Positions 28,452 through 39,194 of a DNA stretch of 64,000 nt are shown one piece after another. Source of the DNA: Leptolyngbyaceae cyanobacterium (GTDB lineage Bacteria > Cyanobacteriota > Cyanobacteriia > Cyanobacteriales > Aerosakkonemataceae); the NCBI GenBank assembly GCA_036703985.1, contig DATNQN010000070.1, positions 62,001 through 126,000 on the forward strand. Reading direction: 5' to 3'. Made by a program: the position numbers and the translations under genes. The notes below the pieces were generated by a model. The model worked only from the letters and a program-made list of their open reading frames with translations. It was not told the origin of the DNA and did no database searches. How positions within the stretch are numbered: the stretch's first letter is position 1; each line of letters opens with the position of its first letter.

Positions 28452-28492
28452 CCACTCGGACTCTAATTCATCATGAATGGGAGTCCGAGTGG
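28452..28492. repeat. 41-bp hairpin between mreC and mreD
   Basis: CCACTCGGACTC (28452-28463) pairs perfectly with GAGTCCGAGTGG (28481-28492), and the loop contains a second pairing block (ATTCAT with ATGAAT). There is no long T-run on either side, so it is more likely a processing or attenuation structure or a mobile palindrome than a simple terminator. Confidence 0.65.
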
Positions 28493-28631
28493 TTTGAATA
28501 ATTATTTCTTGTTAAAAATCACCATAAAAAAGCAGTGGAAAATGAGTATTAGTAATTTTTAATTCCGCTGGTTTCGTGATTATAATGAGAAAATTTAGCC
28601 GATTTTACTTTACGCCACTCGACTATTACCT

Positions 28632-29225
28632 ATGAATAGTTATTCCTCTTCTGCTACCAAAAAACCGAAAAGGTTGATTAATGTTGCTAAGTGGCATCCC
28701 AATAGCCGGAAAATTGCCAATGCGATCGTAATTTTCTTCTCCGTGATTCTGTGTTTGCTAATTTTGCCGACTAGATTACCGGGAATGGAATTACTGGGTA
28801 TGGGGCCAAATTGGTTGTTGATTTGGGTAGTAGCGTGGAGCGTCAAACGCAGTGCTTGGTCTGGAGCGCTGGCGGGTATAACTTTGGGGCTGATTCAGGA
28901 TGGAATGACTTCATCTTATCCCAGTCATGCGATCGGTTTAGCTGTGATAGGAATTCTGACGGCGCTCTTAAAAAAACAAAGGTATATGGAAGAGGATTTT
29001 ATTTCTGTTGCCTTAATTGTATTTGGGATGGCGCTAATTTCGGAAAGCGTATTAGCACTTCAGTTTATTAGTATGGGGCTGCGTCCGATGGCTGAAGTTT
29101 GGACAGATCACCAAAAAATTGCGCTTACTTCGGCAATTCTAAGCAGTCTTTGGGCACCGGTTCTTTATTATCCTCTCAATCGCTGGTGGGCAAATCTCAA
29201 CTTATTAGAAACTGCCAAAAATTAA
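28632..29225 (+). CDS. mreD: rod-shape protein MreD
   Basis: 197 residues, five or six membrane helices (about 25-50, 55-75, 78-95, 110-125, 130-150 and 165-185). The conserved MreD block appears as GPNWLLIWVVAWSVKRSAW followed by GALAGITLGLIQDGM. MreD is the integral-membrane member of the elongation complex. The first 25 residues are basic and soluble. The gene is separated from mreC by 353 bp with a long hairpin, so it may be expressed at a lower level. Confidence 0.9.
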   Translation: MNSYSSSATKKPKRLINVAKWHPNSRKIANAIVIFFSVILCLLILPTRLPGMELLGMGPNWLLIWVVAWSVKRSAWSGALAGITLGLIQDGMTSSYPSHAIGLAVIGILTALLKKQRYMEEDFISVALIVFGMALISESVLALQFISMGLRPMAEVWTDHQKIALTSAILSSLWAPVLYYPLNRWWANLNLLETAKN

Positions 29226-29410
29226 GCGATAACTTGAGTAAGTAGTAGGTGATAGGTAGGGGATATGAGGGGAAACGATTTGAAAGCTCCGAATTCATCT
29301 AGTTAATTCTTCAATTGTTCAATTTAAACTCTAAAATCGAGTGATTGATGAGTTCATAGTTCATGCTAAACAAGACAAAATAGCAACATTGGGCAATCAG
29401 CTTTTGAACG

Positions 29411-30514
29411 ATGAACAACGAAGAATTCGACCGGGTGATGATGCGTCGCTGTCTGGAACTAGCTCGTCAAGCTATAGGAAGAACGGCTCCCAATCCTTTG
29501 GTTGGGTCGGTGATAGTTAAAGAAGGGGAAATCGTCGGAGAAGGATATCATCCGGGGGCGGGTCATCCCCACGCGGAAATTTTTGCCCTCCGACAAGCTG
29601 GGGATTTAGCAAAAGGTGCTACTCTCTACGTTAATTTGGAGCCGTGCAATCATTATGGAAGAACGCCACCTTGTTCGGAAGCTTTGATCGCTGCTGGGGT
29701 GGGGAGAGTGGTGGTAGGTAATATCGATCCCGATCCTCGCGTGTCGGGTAGCGGGATCGAGAACTTACGAAAAGCTGGTATTGACGTGGTAGTAGGGATC
29801 GAAGAGGATGCTTGTCGCCAGTTAAATGAGGCTTTTATTCATCGAGTTTTGTATCGGCGTCCGTTTGGGATTTTAAAATATGCGATGACTTTGGATGGGA
29901 AGATTGCTACTGCTACAGGTGATAGTGCTTGGATTACAGAAAAAGATGCTCGTCGGGAAGTTCATAAGTTGCGAACGGCTTGTGATGCGGTAATTGTCGG
30001 GGGTAATACGGTGAGGCGAGATAATCCCCATTTAACCAGCCATCAAGTAGAAAGCCGTAATCCTTTGCGGGTGGTGATGAGTCGTACCTTAGATCTGCCG
30101 AGAGAAGCTTACTTATGGGAGACGGCAGAAGCAGCTACTTTGGTGTTGACTGAGAAGGGAGTTAATCCTGATTTTCAGCAAATGTTGCTCGAACGGGGGG
30201 TGATGGTGGTGGAGTTTACATCACTGACGCCGACTAGTGCTTTAGCATACTTGTACGAGCGAGGTTTTCTCTCGGTGTTGTGGGAATGTGGAGGTGTTTT
30301 GGCAGCTAAGGCGATCGCAGAAGGAACGGTACAGAAAATTTTGGCTTTTATTGCTCCTAAAATCGTTGGTGGTAATGTCGCGCCAACTCCTGTAGGAGAT
30401 TTAGGATTAACTGCTATGAGTCAAGCTTTGACGTTAGAAAGAGTTAGTTTGCGAAATATCGGCCAAGATTACCTGCTGGAAGGTTATTTACCTGAGTTTA
30501 AACTGGAAAATTGA
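29411..30514 (+). CDS. ribD: bifunctional riboflavin biosynthesis protein RibD
   Basis: 367 residues. The N-terminal deaminase domain has the zinc site HAE (GHPHAEIFALRQAG) and PCNHYGRTPPCSEALIAAG. The C-terminal reductase domain begins RPFGILKYAMTLDGKIAT. It converts the pyrimidine product of GTP cyclohydrolase II to 5-amino-6-ribitylaminouracil 5'-phosphate in two steps. The gene stands alone, with 185 bp between it and mreD. No FMN riboswitch elements were seen upstream. Confidence 0.95.
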   Translation: MNNEEFDRVMMRRCLELARQAIGRTAPNPLVGSVIVKEGEIVGEGYHPGAGHPHAEIFALRQAGDLAKGATLYVNLEPCNHYGRTPPCSEALIAAGVGRVVVGNIDPDPRVSGSGIENLRKAGIDVVVGIEEDACRQLNEAFIHRVLYRRPFGILKYAMTLDGKIATATGDSAWITEKDARREVHKLRTACDAVIVGGNTVRRDNPHLTSHQVESRNPLRVVMSRTLDLPREAYLWETAEAATLVLTEKGVNPDFQQMLLERGVMVVEFTSLTPTSALAYLYERGFLSVLWECGGVLAAKAIAEGTVQKILAFIAPKIVGGNVAPTPVGDLGLTAMSQALTLERVSLRNIGQDYLLEGYLPEFKLEN

Positions 30515-30636
30515 TGGGAAGTGCTACTGAATTTCTTTTGTGCTTGTATTCCAGTTTTTGCGCCATTTCTCAGTTCCCGGATCGGAAATGCCCATCCAGG
30601 TAGGAAGTGGAATAGACTAACAACAGCAGGAAAAAA

Positions 30637-31269
30637 ATGCTAAAAATTACTTTTTTAAGTTTATTTGTAGGTAGCCTTGGTCTCCAAGCAACAGCCATCG
30701 GTGGATGGATGCGCTGGTATCAAACAACAGTGGTGCAAGAAGATGAAGAGGAGGAAGAAATTTTGACTCGTTACGAATCTAAGATCGGTCCGGAAGCGGA
30801 AACGCCTCTCCAAACGAACGGTTCTACACAAGGGTTATCCCGCGATATGCGATTAGCAGGTTGGGAATTTAAAATCGTGCGAGCTAATCGGGATATTTTT
30901 CGCGATCCGGTGGTTTTTCAGCGCTTGTGTGATGAGGAGGGAGAAGCTGGCTGGATTTTATTGGAAAAGTTGGATGACCGACGGGTGCGATTTAAGCGAC
31001 CTGTGGCTTTACGAGATTTAATTAAATCAGATCGATTAAAGTTTGACCCTTATCGCAGTCATTACGGTTCTTCATCAAGACCGTTGATGTGGTTGGGCGC
31101 GATCGCGGCTTTGACAGCGATCGTTTTACCTGCTTACTTAGGTTATGCTTTAGTAGCCGCTACTCTCAATAATTCCCAATCAAATTCCCCCATTCTTCAA
31201 GAACCATTACCATCTCAAGAGCCATTACCATCAGCAACTCCTACTGTAGAACCTTCACCGCAAGATTAG
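30637..31269 (+). CDS. conserved membrane protein of unknown function
   Basis: 210 residues: a signal-like N-terminal hydrophobic segment (about 3-22), an acidic patch (EDEEEEEILTRYESK), a compact central domain (about 70-125: GWEFKIVRANRDIFRDP, then EEGEAGWILLEKLDDRRVRF) and a membrane helix at about 150-172. The tail is a Pro/Ser/Glu-rich repeat (EPLPSQEPLPS). The central GWEFKIVR...GW.LLEKLD.RR.RFKR block looks conserved and soluble. I recognise the type from cyanobacterial genomes but not a function. Confidence 0.7.
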   Translation: MLKITFLSLFVGSLGLQATAIGGWMRWYQTTVVQEDEEEEEILTRYESKIGPEAETPLQTNGSTQGLSRDMRLAGWEFKIVRANRDIFRDPVVFQRLCDEEGEAGWILLEKLDDRRVRFKRPVALRDLIKSDRLKFDPYRSHYGSSSRPLMWLGAIAALTAIVLPAYLGYALVAATLNNSQSNSPILQEPLPSQEPLPSATPTVEPSPQD

Positions 31270-31869
31270 TCATTTGTCATTTGTCAAGGGTTATTTGTTA
31301 AAATTTATAGTTGTTTTGCTACTAATATTTGCAATTAACTTAGTAACCAATGACTGATGACTAATCACTATTAAATTTGAGATCGCAGTTTAAGTATAAA
31401 AAGATTTGGTGATTAGCGAGCGAAACTTCATAATTGTTGTATTAGCTTGAATCAAAAAACAAATAACTGTTCTGGCTAGCTTATCCAAAACTATGAATTT
31501 CTCTTAATATCTTCAGTTGCTTACGAAAAATTCGCAAAGAAGTAAAGAAGTGGCGGCAGCTATTATCTAATCTTACAAAATCCTTTAGATAATTCAACAG
31601 CAGGAATAGAAGCGTTTGATGAAATCTTGCATTATCAATTAATAATGGTTCTGTCGAAAGAGACCATAGAAATTAGTAGGGAAATCGCTCGAAATTCTCC
31701 CTAATTAATTTCCCGCGAAAGTAAGTAGCGCTCTTTTATTGAAGAACACGATCAAAAAGTAGACTAAGTTAGTACCCATGTATTTTCAATTACTGAAAAT
31801 GGGTACGTTAAAAATTATACTAATTTAGCAACTATAGGGCAGTTGTTTTGATAAAGATTACTAATAGCT
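31270..31869. other. intergenic region without a gene
   Basis: 600 bases. The first 110 are built of short words related to TGTCATTTGTCA and ACTGATGACTAATCACT, a kind of simple repeat common behind cyanobacterial genes. A complementary pair ACCCATGTATTTTCA / TGAAAATGGGT (31776-31804) can form a hairpin. No open frame is supported. Confidence 0.4.
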
Positions 31870-32103
31870 TTAGTGACTTTCTTGCCAAGTTGACTGCCGT
31901 TCCAGCGCTAAATCTCGAATCAGGGTTAGTTTGGAGTAAATGTAGTCGTTCAAGATGTTGGTTTCATCGCCATCGAGCGATCGCTGATTTTTTACTTGCT
32001 TGAGCAACCACTGTGCTAGGCTGGCATCATCTAGCTTTAGTATTATGTTGGCTTGGGTTGTCTCAATTACAGACCATAATTGACGTAACATGGTCGGAGT
32101 CAT
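31870..32103 (-). CDS. small conserved cyanobacterial protein
   Basis: 77 residues, all-helical and soluble. Blocks that look conserved are LWSVIETTQANIILKLDD, AQWLLKQVKNQ and LNDYIYSKLTLIRDLALER. I have the impression that such short proteins recur in cyanobacteria, but no function is known to me. It is isolated, with large gaps on both sides. Confidence 0.65.
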   Translation of the reverse strand: MTPTMLRQLWSVIETTQANIILKLDDASLAQWLLKQVKNQRSLDGDETNILNDYIYSKLTLIRDLALERQSTWQESH

Positions 32104-32888
32104 ACGACCTCCTCTTAATTATTGCTTTATGTTTTAAGATACCCAATCAGAGTAATAGCAAATAAGATTGCATACAAGATGATACAAGAATTACAAAATG
32201 CTTAATAAAGCGATCGATAAGTTGACGGAGAAAAGTGTAGTATTTTACAGAACATTTTATAAGTATACTGACAATCTTTGTTGCTTGCTTCCTCCAATTG
32301 GATGAAAGTGCCAAGTGATGATTTGCTATGGTGTTGAGCAAATAAATACCTCTCTCCATACGTAGATTTAAATAGTTATATTTATTACACTTAAAACCAA
32401 ACTTTCCGTCTTTGCCTTGTTATTGAGTTATTTTTAGGAGGTTTATCAGCAAAGTTTCTTCATAAGAAATGATGTTGGTGCATCATTTAGGATTAGCAAA
32501 CAAGGGAAAATTACCCGACTCTCTTGCTTCCCTGCCTTTAAATTTGACTTAACGATAGTAAAATACTTCTATATCACAAATATTGCTTTTAGTCAAGAGA
32601 CTAACTTTACCAGCAACTAAACCAAAGGGTAAAAAATTGGTATGCAGCTTTCAGATGTAATGATTAATCCAGCCTATATAAACCAAAAGAAATTTTAATC
32701 GCAGACACCGCTTGAATACTTGAATTATTGTAAACAATCCGTTAAATTAATTAACATAGATTGAAAACAAAAAAAATAAATAAATTTACCTGATCGAAAG
32801 CTGAATTTTCAAAAATATCAGTCTACAAATTACCAATTTTTTATAGTTTTCAACTAAGCGTCTAACATTTTCAAGCTCTCCTATTTAC

Positions 32889-32913
32889 TCCTCGGCAAAA
32901 CCGGGGTTTTTTA
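32889..32913 (+). terminator. rightward terminator-like hairpin
   Basis: CCTCGG and CCGGGG pair (with one G-U) around CAAAA and are followed by TTTTTT. There is no rightward gene for 1.6 kb upstream, so it may end an unannotated small RNA. The preceding ACTCCTC recalls the start of the Yfr1 core motif but the rest of that motif is absent. Confidence 0.5.
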
Positions 32914-33094
32914 TTGTTTATTTATTAATTTAAACATAGTGAATAAATTAAGGCAATGCTAAGTTTGGCTGAAGTGCAACATTTTGATAAGCAATATCTG
33001 GTTTTGGTCTCAAGGGGGACAACAATCCATAATATCAAATCCGGATTAGCTACCCCTATCTATACTCGGCGGTTGAAACTGTGGCTATACAAAC

Positions 33095-33154
33095 GTAGGC
33101 GTTCGCGGAGCGTGCGCGTCAGCGCTTAGCCTTCCCAAAAGGTAGTTCGCCTAC
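33095..33154. repeat. GTAGGCG hairpin repeat
   Basis: GTAGGCG (33095-33101) pairs with CGCCTAC (33148-33154). Inside are GC-rich palindromic words (TTCGCGGAGCG, TGCGCGTCAGCGC). This is the style of the extragenic GC-rich repeats spread through filamentous cyanobacterial genomes. Confidence 0.55.
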
Positions 33155-33534
33155 ACAGACGAAAGAATAAAAGGGGTATTTATTTGGTATAAAATCCTTA
33201 CTGCGTGCTGATTTTACAGATTGTTGCCCGAAAAAATAGGTAGGTTATATATTGCTAAATATGGCTAACGCCATGCGAACACAACCAATGGAATGTGATA
33301 AATTTGATGCTTATGCTTGGAAGGAACTTCTGGCATTAATTGCTGAACAAACTGCCCAATTAATGTCGTTAAGCTCACATAAACGCCCTTATTACCAGCG
33401 AATTTGAAGAGCCGAAATGTTTATCCAGTATATTTTTAGCGCGTAGTTCTCGCCCCTTCAGGAATTACCTAACGCCAAGGTTAATGCTAAGCTGTATATT
33501 GGAAAAACATATTTATATTATTCTTTAATTAAAC

Positions 33535-34329
33535 ATGAAAACAACATTTGAGAGCGAGTATTGGGCGCAGCTAGCAGAAGACCCCGAATGGGAAAACAAA
33601 ATGCCGAAAGACATTTCAGGTAATCCTATTTACCCTTGGGAAATAACTTTTCCCCATCGCTCCTCACGTTTAATACCTCAAAAAAGATTCAATGCCGAAC
33701 TAGAAGCATATTTAATTAGTACTAAGGTTGTAATTTGGAAACATGGAAAAGAAGCGAACCCCCAACAAGCTTTAATGATGGTCCGGGAATGGATAGCAAA
33801 AGCATGGATTGACCCCGATCGAAGACGAGAAGTTATGGAAGCTTGGATCGCCGTTAGTTGCCCCGAAGAAGAATTAGAAGCCATGCCTAGTATAGGAGAT
33901 ATTAAAAAAATTTACGAACAACAGCAACGAATTCAAGAATTAAAAAGAATGCTCGGCCCAAACAAAATTCGTTCGATCGAAGAAGCTCAGAAAAATAGAA
34001 GAAAAAGAATGCAAGCTCAAGCAGTAAATGCCACTCCAGAACTAACGCCAGAAAAAGACAGCAAGCCTTTCCAGCCATCGCCGCCACCAGAAAAAGTGAA
34101 GCGAGACACAGAAGAATTAGCACGAAAAATTCAGTTAACTAATATACGAAATAAAATTTTAGGATATAAAAATAAACGCTTGAACGTGGCTTCTCATGAA
34201 GAGCGGATTGCGATGCTACAACGATTAATTAAGGAGGGCGATCGGGATTACGTACAGCAGTTGATTGATGAAAATTTTGAATGGGATTTAGAACTGATAA
34301 ATAACGAAATTAAAGAGGTAGAATTCTAA
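33535..34329 (+). CDS. hypothetical protein, first gene of a two-gene cassette
   Basis: 264 residues, soluble. The N-terminal 115 residues look globular (EYWAQLAEDPEWENKMPKD, ISTKVVIWKHGKEANPQQAL, MVREWIAKAWIDPDRRREV). A highly charged coiled-coil-like middle (IKKIYEQQQRIQELKRMLG to about 165), a Pro-rich linker (ELTPEKDSKPFQPSPPPEK) and a charged helical C-terminus follow. The stop overlaps the next ATG (TAATG), so the two products are probably made together. I know no family. The partner's resemblance to phage helicase loaders suggests a role with DNA replication, which is inference only. Confidence 0.65.
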   Translation: MKTTFESEYWAQLAEDPEWENKMPKDISGNPIYPWEITFPHRSSRLIPQKRFNAELEAYLISTKVVIWKHGKEANPQQALMMVREWIAKAWIDPDRRREVMEAWIAVSCPEEELEAMPSIGDIKKIYEQQQRIQELKRMLGPNKIRSIEEAQKNRRKRMQAQAVNATPELTPEKDSKPFQPSPPPEKVKRDTEELARKIQLTNIRNKILGYKNKRLNVASHEERIAMLQRLIKEGDRDYVQQLIDENFEWDLELINNEIKEVEF

Positions 34330-34925
34330 TGATTAGTCCAGAAGTATTTACCGAGCATTTCGATATTTTATGTGAAATGTGCAACCGCGATCCAAAATCC
34401 TTTTCCACCGCTACTCGTACTAAATATTACGAACGCTTAAATTTTAAAATTGCTAGTGATGAAGAGTTTATCGCTGCTTTTGATGTCGTGTTCGACTCGC
34501 TCAAATTCTTCCCTTGCCCTAACGATTTTGCTGAAGCTTTGCAAGGTTCTAATAGCGTGCAAGCTGCTGAAGAATGGGAAACTGTAGTGCTAATGGCAAG
34601 CCGAGGAGATCGGGATTTATCAAAGCTTTGTTCGCCCACTCAACGTGCTATTCAGTTAATTGGTGGCATGAGAAGGATAGAAATAGCAACTGAAGATCAT
34701 CTCCCCTGGCTCAAGAAGGAGTTCATCGAACATTGGAAAGATACTGAAAAAACTCAATCAATCTCCGATGCAGCAATTTTAGTGTCAAGCGAGACTCCAC
34801 GAATTGAAAAGAGTCGCAACAGTGTTGAACTAAATTCCATAGAGTCTATTATTAGCGATTTTGATAGCAGGAATCAAAGCGATAGTAATACCACTCAGGA
34901 AAACTTACTAGAAAATCCATCATAG
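34329..34925 (+). CDS. helicase-loader-like hypothetical protein (phage replication style)
   Basis: 198 residues. The pattern KYYERLNFKIASDEEFIAAF followed by LKFFPCPNDFAEAL is how phage-type DnaB loaders and inhibitors (G39P, lambda P-like) begin. The later IQLIGGMRRIEIATEDHLPW with LKKEFIEHW matches the ALxxxGGW...F motif seen at the end of many such phage proteins. The last 50 residues are polar and low-complexity. It overlaps the stop of the upstream gene by one base. Similarity is judged by eye and is modest; it could instead be a host protein with the same helical fold. Confidence 0.6.
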   Translation: MISPEVFTEHFDILCEMCNRDPKSFSTATRTKYYERLNFKIASDEEFIAAFDVVFDSLKFFPCPNDFAEALQGSNSVQAAEEWETVVLMASRGDRDLSKLCSPTQRAIQLIGGMRRIEIATEDHLPWLKKEFIEHWKDTEKTQSISDAAILVSSETPRIEKSRNSVELNSIESIISDFDSRNQSDSNTTQENLLENPS

Positions 34926-34998
34926 GGGCTATGATGCCGTATTTGCATAAAATATTACAGCGCTTTCCGAGGTAAATGAGGTGCATATAACTGCTAAC

Positions 34999-35031
34999 AG
35001 AAACCCGGTTTCTTCAAGAAACCGGGTTTCT
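34999..35031. repeat. 33-bp perfect palindrome (AAACCCGG family)
   Basis: AGAAACCCGGTTTCTT, a single C, then AAGAAACCGGGTTTCT form a perfect 16-bp-arm palindrome. A relative with the same core occurs at 51553-51593. It lies 74 bp after the helicase-loader-like gene and might terminate it, although the T-run is short. Confidence 0.75.
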
Positions 35032-35327
35032 ATCCTGTACTTCACTTAACTAGACTCTGCTGTAACTCATATTTGTTTTATTAAATTTTAATTTATCCTT
35101 CGCTTGTTAATAAGCTTTCAATTTTAAAGTATGTATTTAATTTAGGCAGCTTTAGGATAGCTCGACTTTAATTAGTTGCAGGTAGATGGCACCCTATTGC
35201 ATAGCGAAAAAGCTAACACCTTAGATGATTTCGTTCGGTTTGTGCAAGGAGCATTTTTTGTTAATTTCCCTACCCTCCTGTTCCCCTGATTTTTGGCTGT
35301 TTGAGTAACATGAAAGTTAAAGATAAG

Positions 35328-37143
<1,816 letters not shown>

Positions 37144-37380
37144 TTAATGGGCTGCACAACGTCGTCCACTACCTCTATGACAAGGAGAGAATCCGGATTG
37201 CCATTCTAAAGTTTGCTCTGGATCGATACTTTGTGGTATTGTTTCTTCCGAATTATGAGATGATAAAAATTTAGTTGCCTGAATTTCAACTGCCTGGGAA
37301 ACAGGCGTGAAGAGAACAAAAAGTAACCCCATCCAAAAAATAGATTTGTGATGTCCCATAAAAAATCTGCCTGTCTGCAT
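37144..37380 (-). CDS. patX: PatX, RGSGR-containing peptide precursor
   Basis: 78 residues. AGGAA precedes the ATG at 37380 with a normal gap. A signal peptide is visible (about 12-30: KSIFWMGLLFVLFTPVSQA), followed by a polar spacer and a C-terminus CHRGSGRRCAAH, in which Arg69-Arg73 is the exact RGSGR inhibitor pentapeptide (codons at 37162-37176). Position upstream of hetR on the same strand, length, signal peptide and C-terminal RGSGR all match PatX, described as an ancient companion of HetR in filamentous cyanobacteria. The processed peptide would move between cells and inhibit HetR. Two Cys flank the pentapeptide. Confidence 0.93.
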   Translation of the reverse strand: MQTGRFFMGHHKSIFWMGLLFVLFTPVSQAVEIQATKFLSSHNSEETIPQSIDPEQTLEWQSGFSPCHRGSGRRCAAH

Positions 37381-37738
37381 TGCTAATTCCTGTTACAGGC
37401 ATTCAGATTTAGCATCAGGAAAATTTTAAAAATCCGTCCTCGATATTGGTTTTTACTTTTAATAAGATGTGCTGGTACTAAATAAGAAATGGGATATGAA
37501 AAATTACCTATTTTTAGGTGACGAAAATCAGTGGGAAATTACTTGGTTTAATTGTGTCTCCATGCCAGTAAGGATCGACAGAGCGAAATTTTATCCATTA
37601 GCTTAGATTGAGGAAACGATCGCTCTATTCAAAAATCGATTACTGGAATACACCTACTAATCAAAAGCAGAATAAAACTATTTTGCTGATGAGTGCTTGA
37701 CAAACGATAGAGAACAAAGGACAACTGTCTTGTGATAA

Positions 37739-38803
37739 ATGACGATCGACAAAGCGATGAAAGCACAGGTATTCAGAGGCGTTAATAACCTAAGTTACGA
37801 AGAAGTACCCATACCAGAACTGGCAACCGATGAGGTATTGGTACGGGTACGGGTAGTTGGTTTGTGTCAGTCTGATATAAAGAAAATTCGCTATCCCCTT
37901 TATCAACCCCCGCGCATCTTCGGACACGAAACCGCTGGGGTAATCTCTGCTGTAGGAAGTGGAGTGAGTAATTGGCAGGTGGGACAGCGGGTGGTAGTGA
38001 TGCACCATATACCCTGTATGCACTGCCAATACTGCTTAAACGACAATTTTTCTATGTGTGATGTTTATAAGAACGTCACCACAACTGCTGGTTTTGCACC
38101 CAGCGGCGGCGGTTTTGCAGAATACGTGAAGGTTCCGGGTCATATTGTTCGCAATGGTGGGTTGATTCCGATCCCGGATGATGTAACTTTTGAGCAGGCG
38201 AGTTTTGTCGAGCCTACTAATTGCTGCTTGAAGGCTGTGAAAAAAGCGCAAATAGCACCTGGTCAAACGGTTTTGGTGACTGGCGCTGGGCCGATCGGAC
38301 TGATGTTCGTGATGTTGGTAAAATATTTTGGTGCGAAGGCGATCGCCACGGACTTGTTGCCTTCCCGAATTGAAAAAGCTTTACAGATGGGGGCAGAAGC
38401 TGCTTTTGATGCTCGCGATCCCGATTTACCGGCAAAGATACAAGCCATGACGGGCGGTTTGGGAGTAGATACTACGCTGTTAGCCGTTCCCAGCGATCGA
38501 GCTTTTTTCCAAGCAATTGACTGTACTCGCAAAGGCGGTAAAATTCTATTTTTTGCTGAATTTCCTGATGAGGTAGAAATTCCTATCAATCCCAACATTT
38601 TGTATCGGCGGGAAATTGATTTGATGGGTAGTTACAGTTCTTCTTATCGGGTGCAATCTTTGGCAACTGATATTGTGTTTAACCGACGAATAGATGTAGA
38701 TGCGTTGATTAGCGATCGCTATCCCCTCAAAGACTTAGCTGCCGCCGTGGATCGAGCGGTTTCTCCCACTCCGGAAACCTACAAAATTTTGCTCTATCCT
38801 TAA
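37739..38803 (+). CDS. zinc-dependent MDR alcohol/polyol dehydrogenase
   Basis: 354 residues. Catalytic zinc ligands are in GLCQSDIKK (Cys43) and IFGHETAGVI; the structural zinc loop is CMHCQYCLNDNFSMC with four Cys. The cofactor fold is VLVTGAGPIGLMFVMLVKYFG followed by AIATDLLPSRIEKA; Asp after the second strand favours NAD(H). The nearest relatives by pattern are sorbitol, threonine or galactitol-type dehydrogenases, and the substrate is open. The start at 37739 is assumed; Met6 (37754) is an alternative. It stands alone, divergent from patX. Confidence 0.87.
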   Translation: MTIDKAMKAQVFRGVNNLSYEEVPIPELATDEVLVRVRVVGLCQSDIKKIRYPLYQPPRIFGHETAGVISAVGSGVSNWQVGQRVVVMHHIPCMHCQYCLNDNFSMCDVYKNVTTTAGFAPSGGGFAEYVKVPGHIVRNGGLIPIPDDVTFEQASFVEPTNCCLKAVKKAQIAPGQTVLVTGAGPIGLMFVMLVKYFGAKAIATDLLPSRIEKALQMGAEAAFDARDPDLPAKIQAMTGGLGVDTTLLAVPSDRAFFQAIDCTRKGGKILFFAEFPDEVEIPINPNILYRREIDLMGSYSSSYRVQSLATDIVFNRRIDVDALISDRYPLKDLAAAVDRAVSPTPETYKILLYP

Positions 38804-39194
38804 CTTTAGATTGCCGTTGACATAGGGTGCATTGAACGCGCTATGTCAACGGTTGCCACCCAAATACTCTCATTTTCTATTCAAATTGCAATTCGTGTTG
38901 AATCTTATCTTATACAACCTAATTATCAGGCTATTTACTGTAGATATAAAGGTTTTATTCCCGCGTGATTTTAATTAAATAAGTATTATAATAGATGATT
39001 TAAAGATCGGGTTATAATGACAGATTTTGGCCGATAATTTACGGGTTGAATTGCCGACTTTAATGGCCGTTAACCAAACAAGCTCTTGCCAAGAAAAATC
39101 GGTATATATAAGGGTTTTTTCATCCTCCTAAAGTTTGATATGCTATCAATTAGAGTATATTAGTTGTTCTGTTTTCAGGAATACATCGGTAACT
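38804..39194. other. intergenic region before the first DUF2294 gene
   Basis: 391 bases. AT-rich, with an imperfect dyad (TGACATAGGGTGCAT / GCGCTATGTCAACGG, 38817-38851), in which TTGACATAG and CTATGTCAA pair; this could terminate the dehydrogenase transcript. No gene is supported. Confidence 0.45.

Larger units (their letters stand above)
32104..33534. other. 1.4-kb gene-poor interval
   Basis: AT-rich in its first two thirds. It contains a rightward terminator-like hairpin (32889-32913), a GTAGGCG hairpin repeat (33095-33154) and a weak 48-codon frame at 33261-33407 (FDAYAWKELLALIAEQTAQ) without a ribosome site. A 70-codon leftward frame at 32147-32359 is not credible. This looks like decayed or inserted DNA beside the two-gene cassette at 33535-34925. 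Confidence 0.45.

Noticed and set aside
28275-28466. 63-codon frame overlapping the mreC stop
   Set aside because: Lys/Asn/Ser-rich AT-driven composition and it runs into the hairpin; not protein-like.
32147-32359. 70-codon leftward frame
   Set aside because: AT-rich, no ribosome site, unconvincing sequence.
32886-32913. Yfr1 regulatory RNA
   Set aside because: Only ACTCCTC of the ACTCCTCACAC core is present and the 5' stem-loop is not evident.
39012-39194. N-terminal extension of the first DUF2294 gene (20 extra codons)
   Set aside because: The extension lacks family similarity and the second copy's family homology begins at the equivalent internal ATG.
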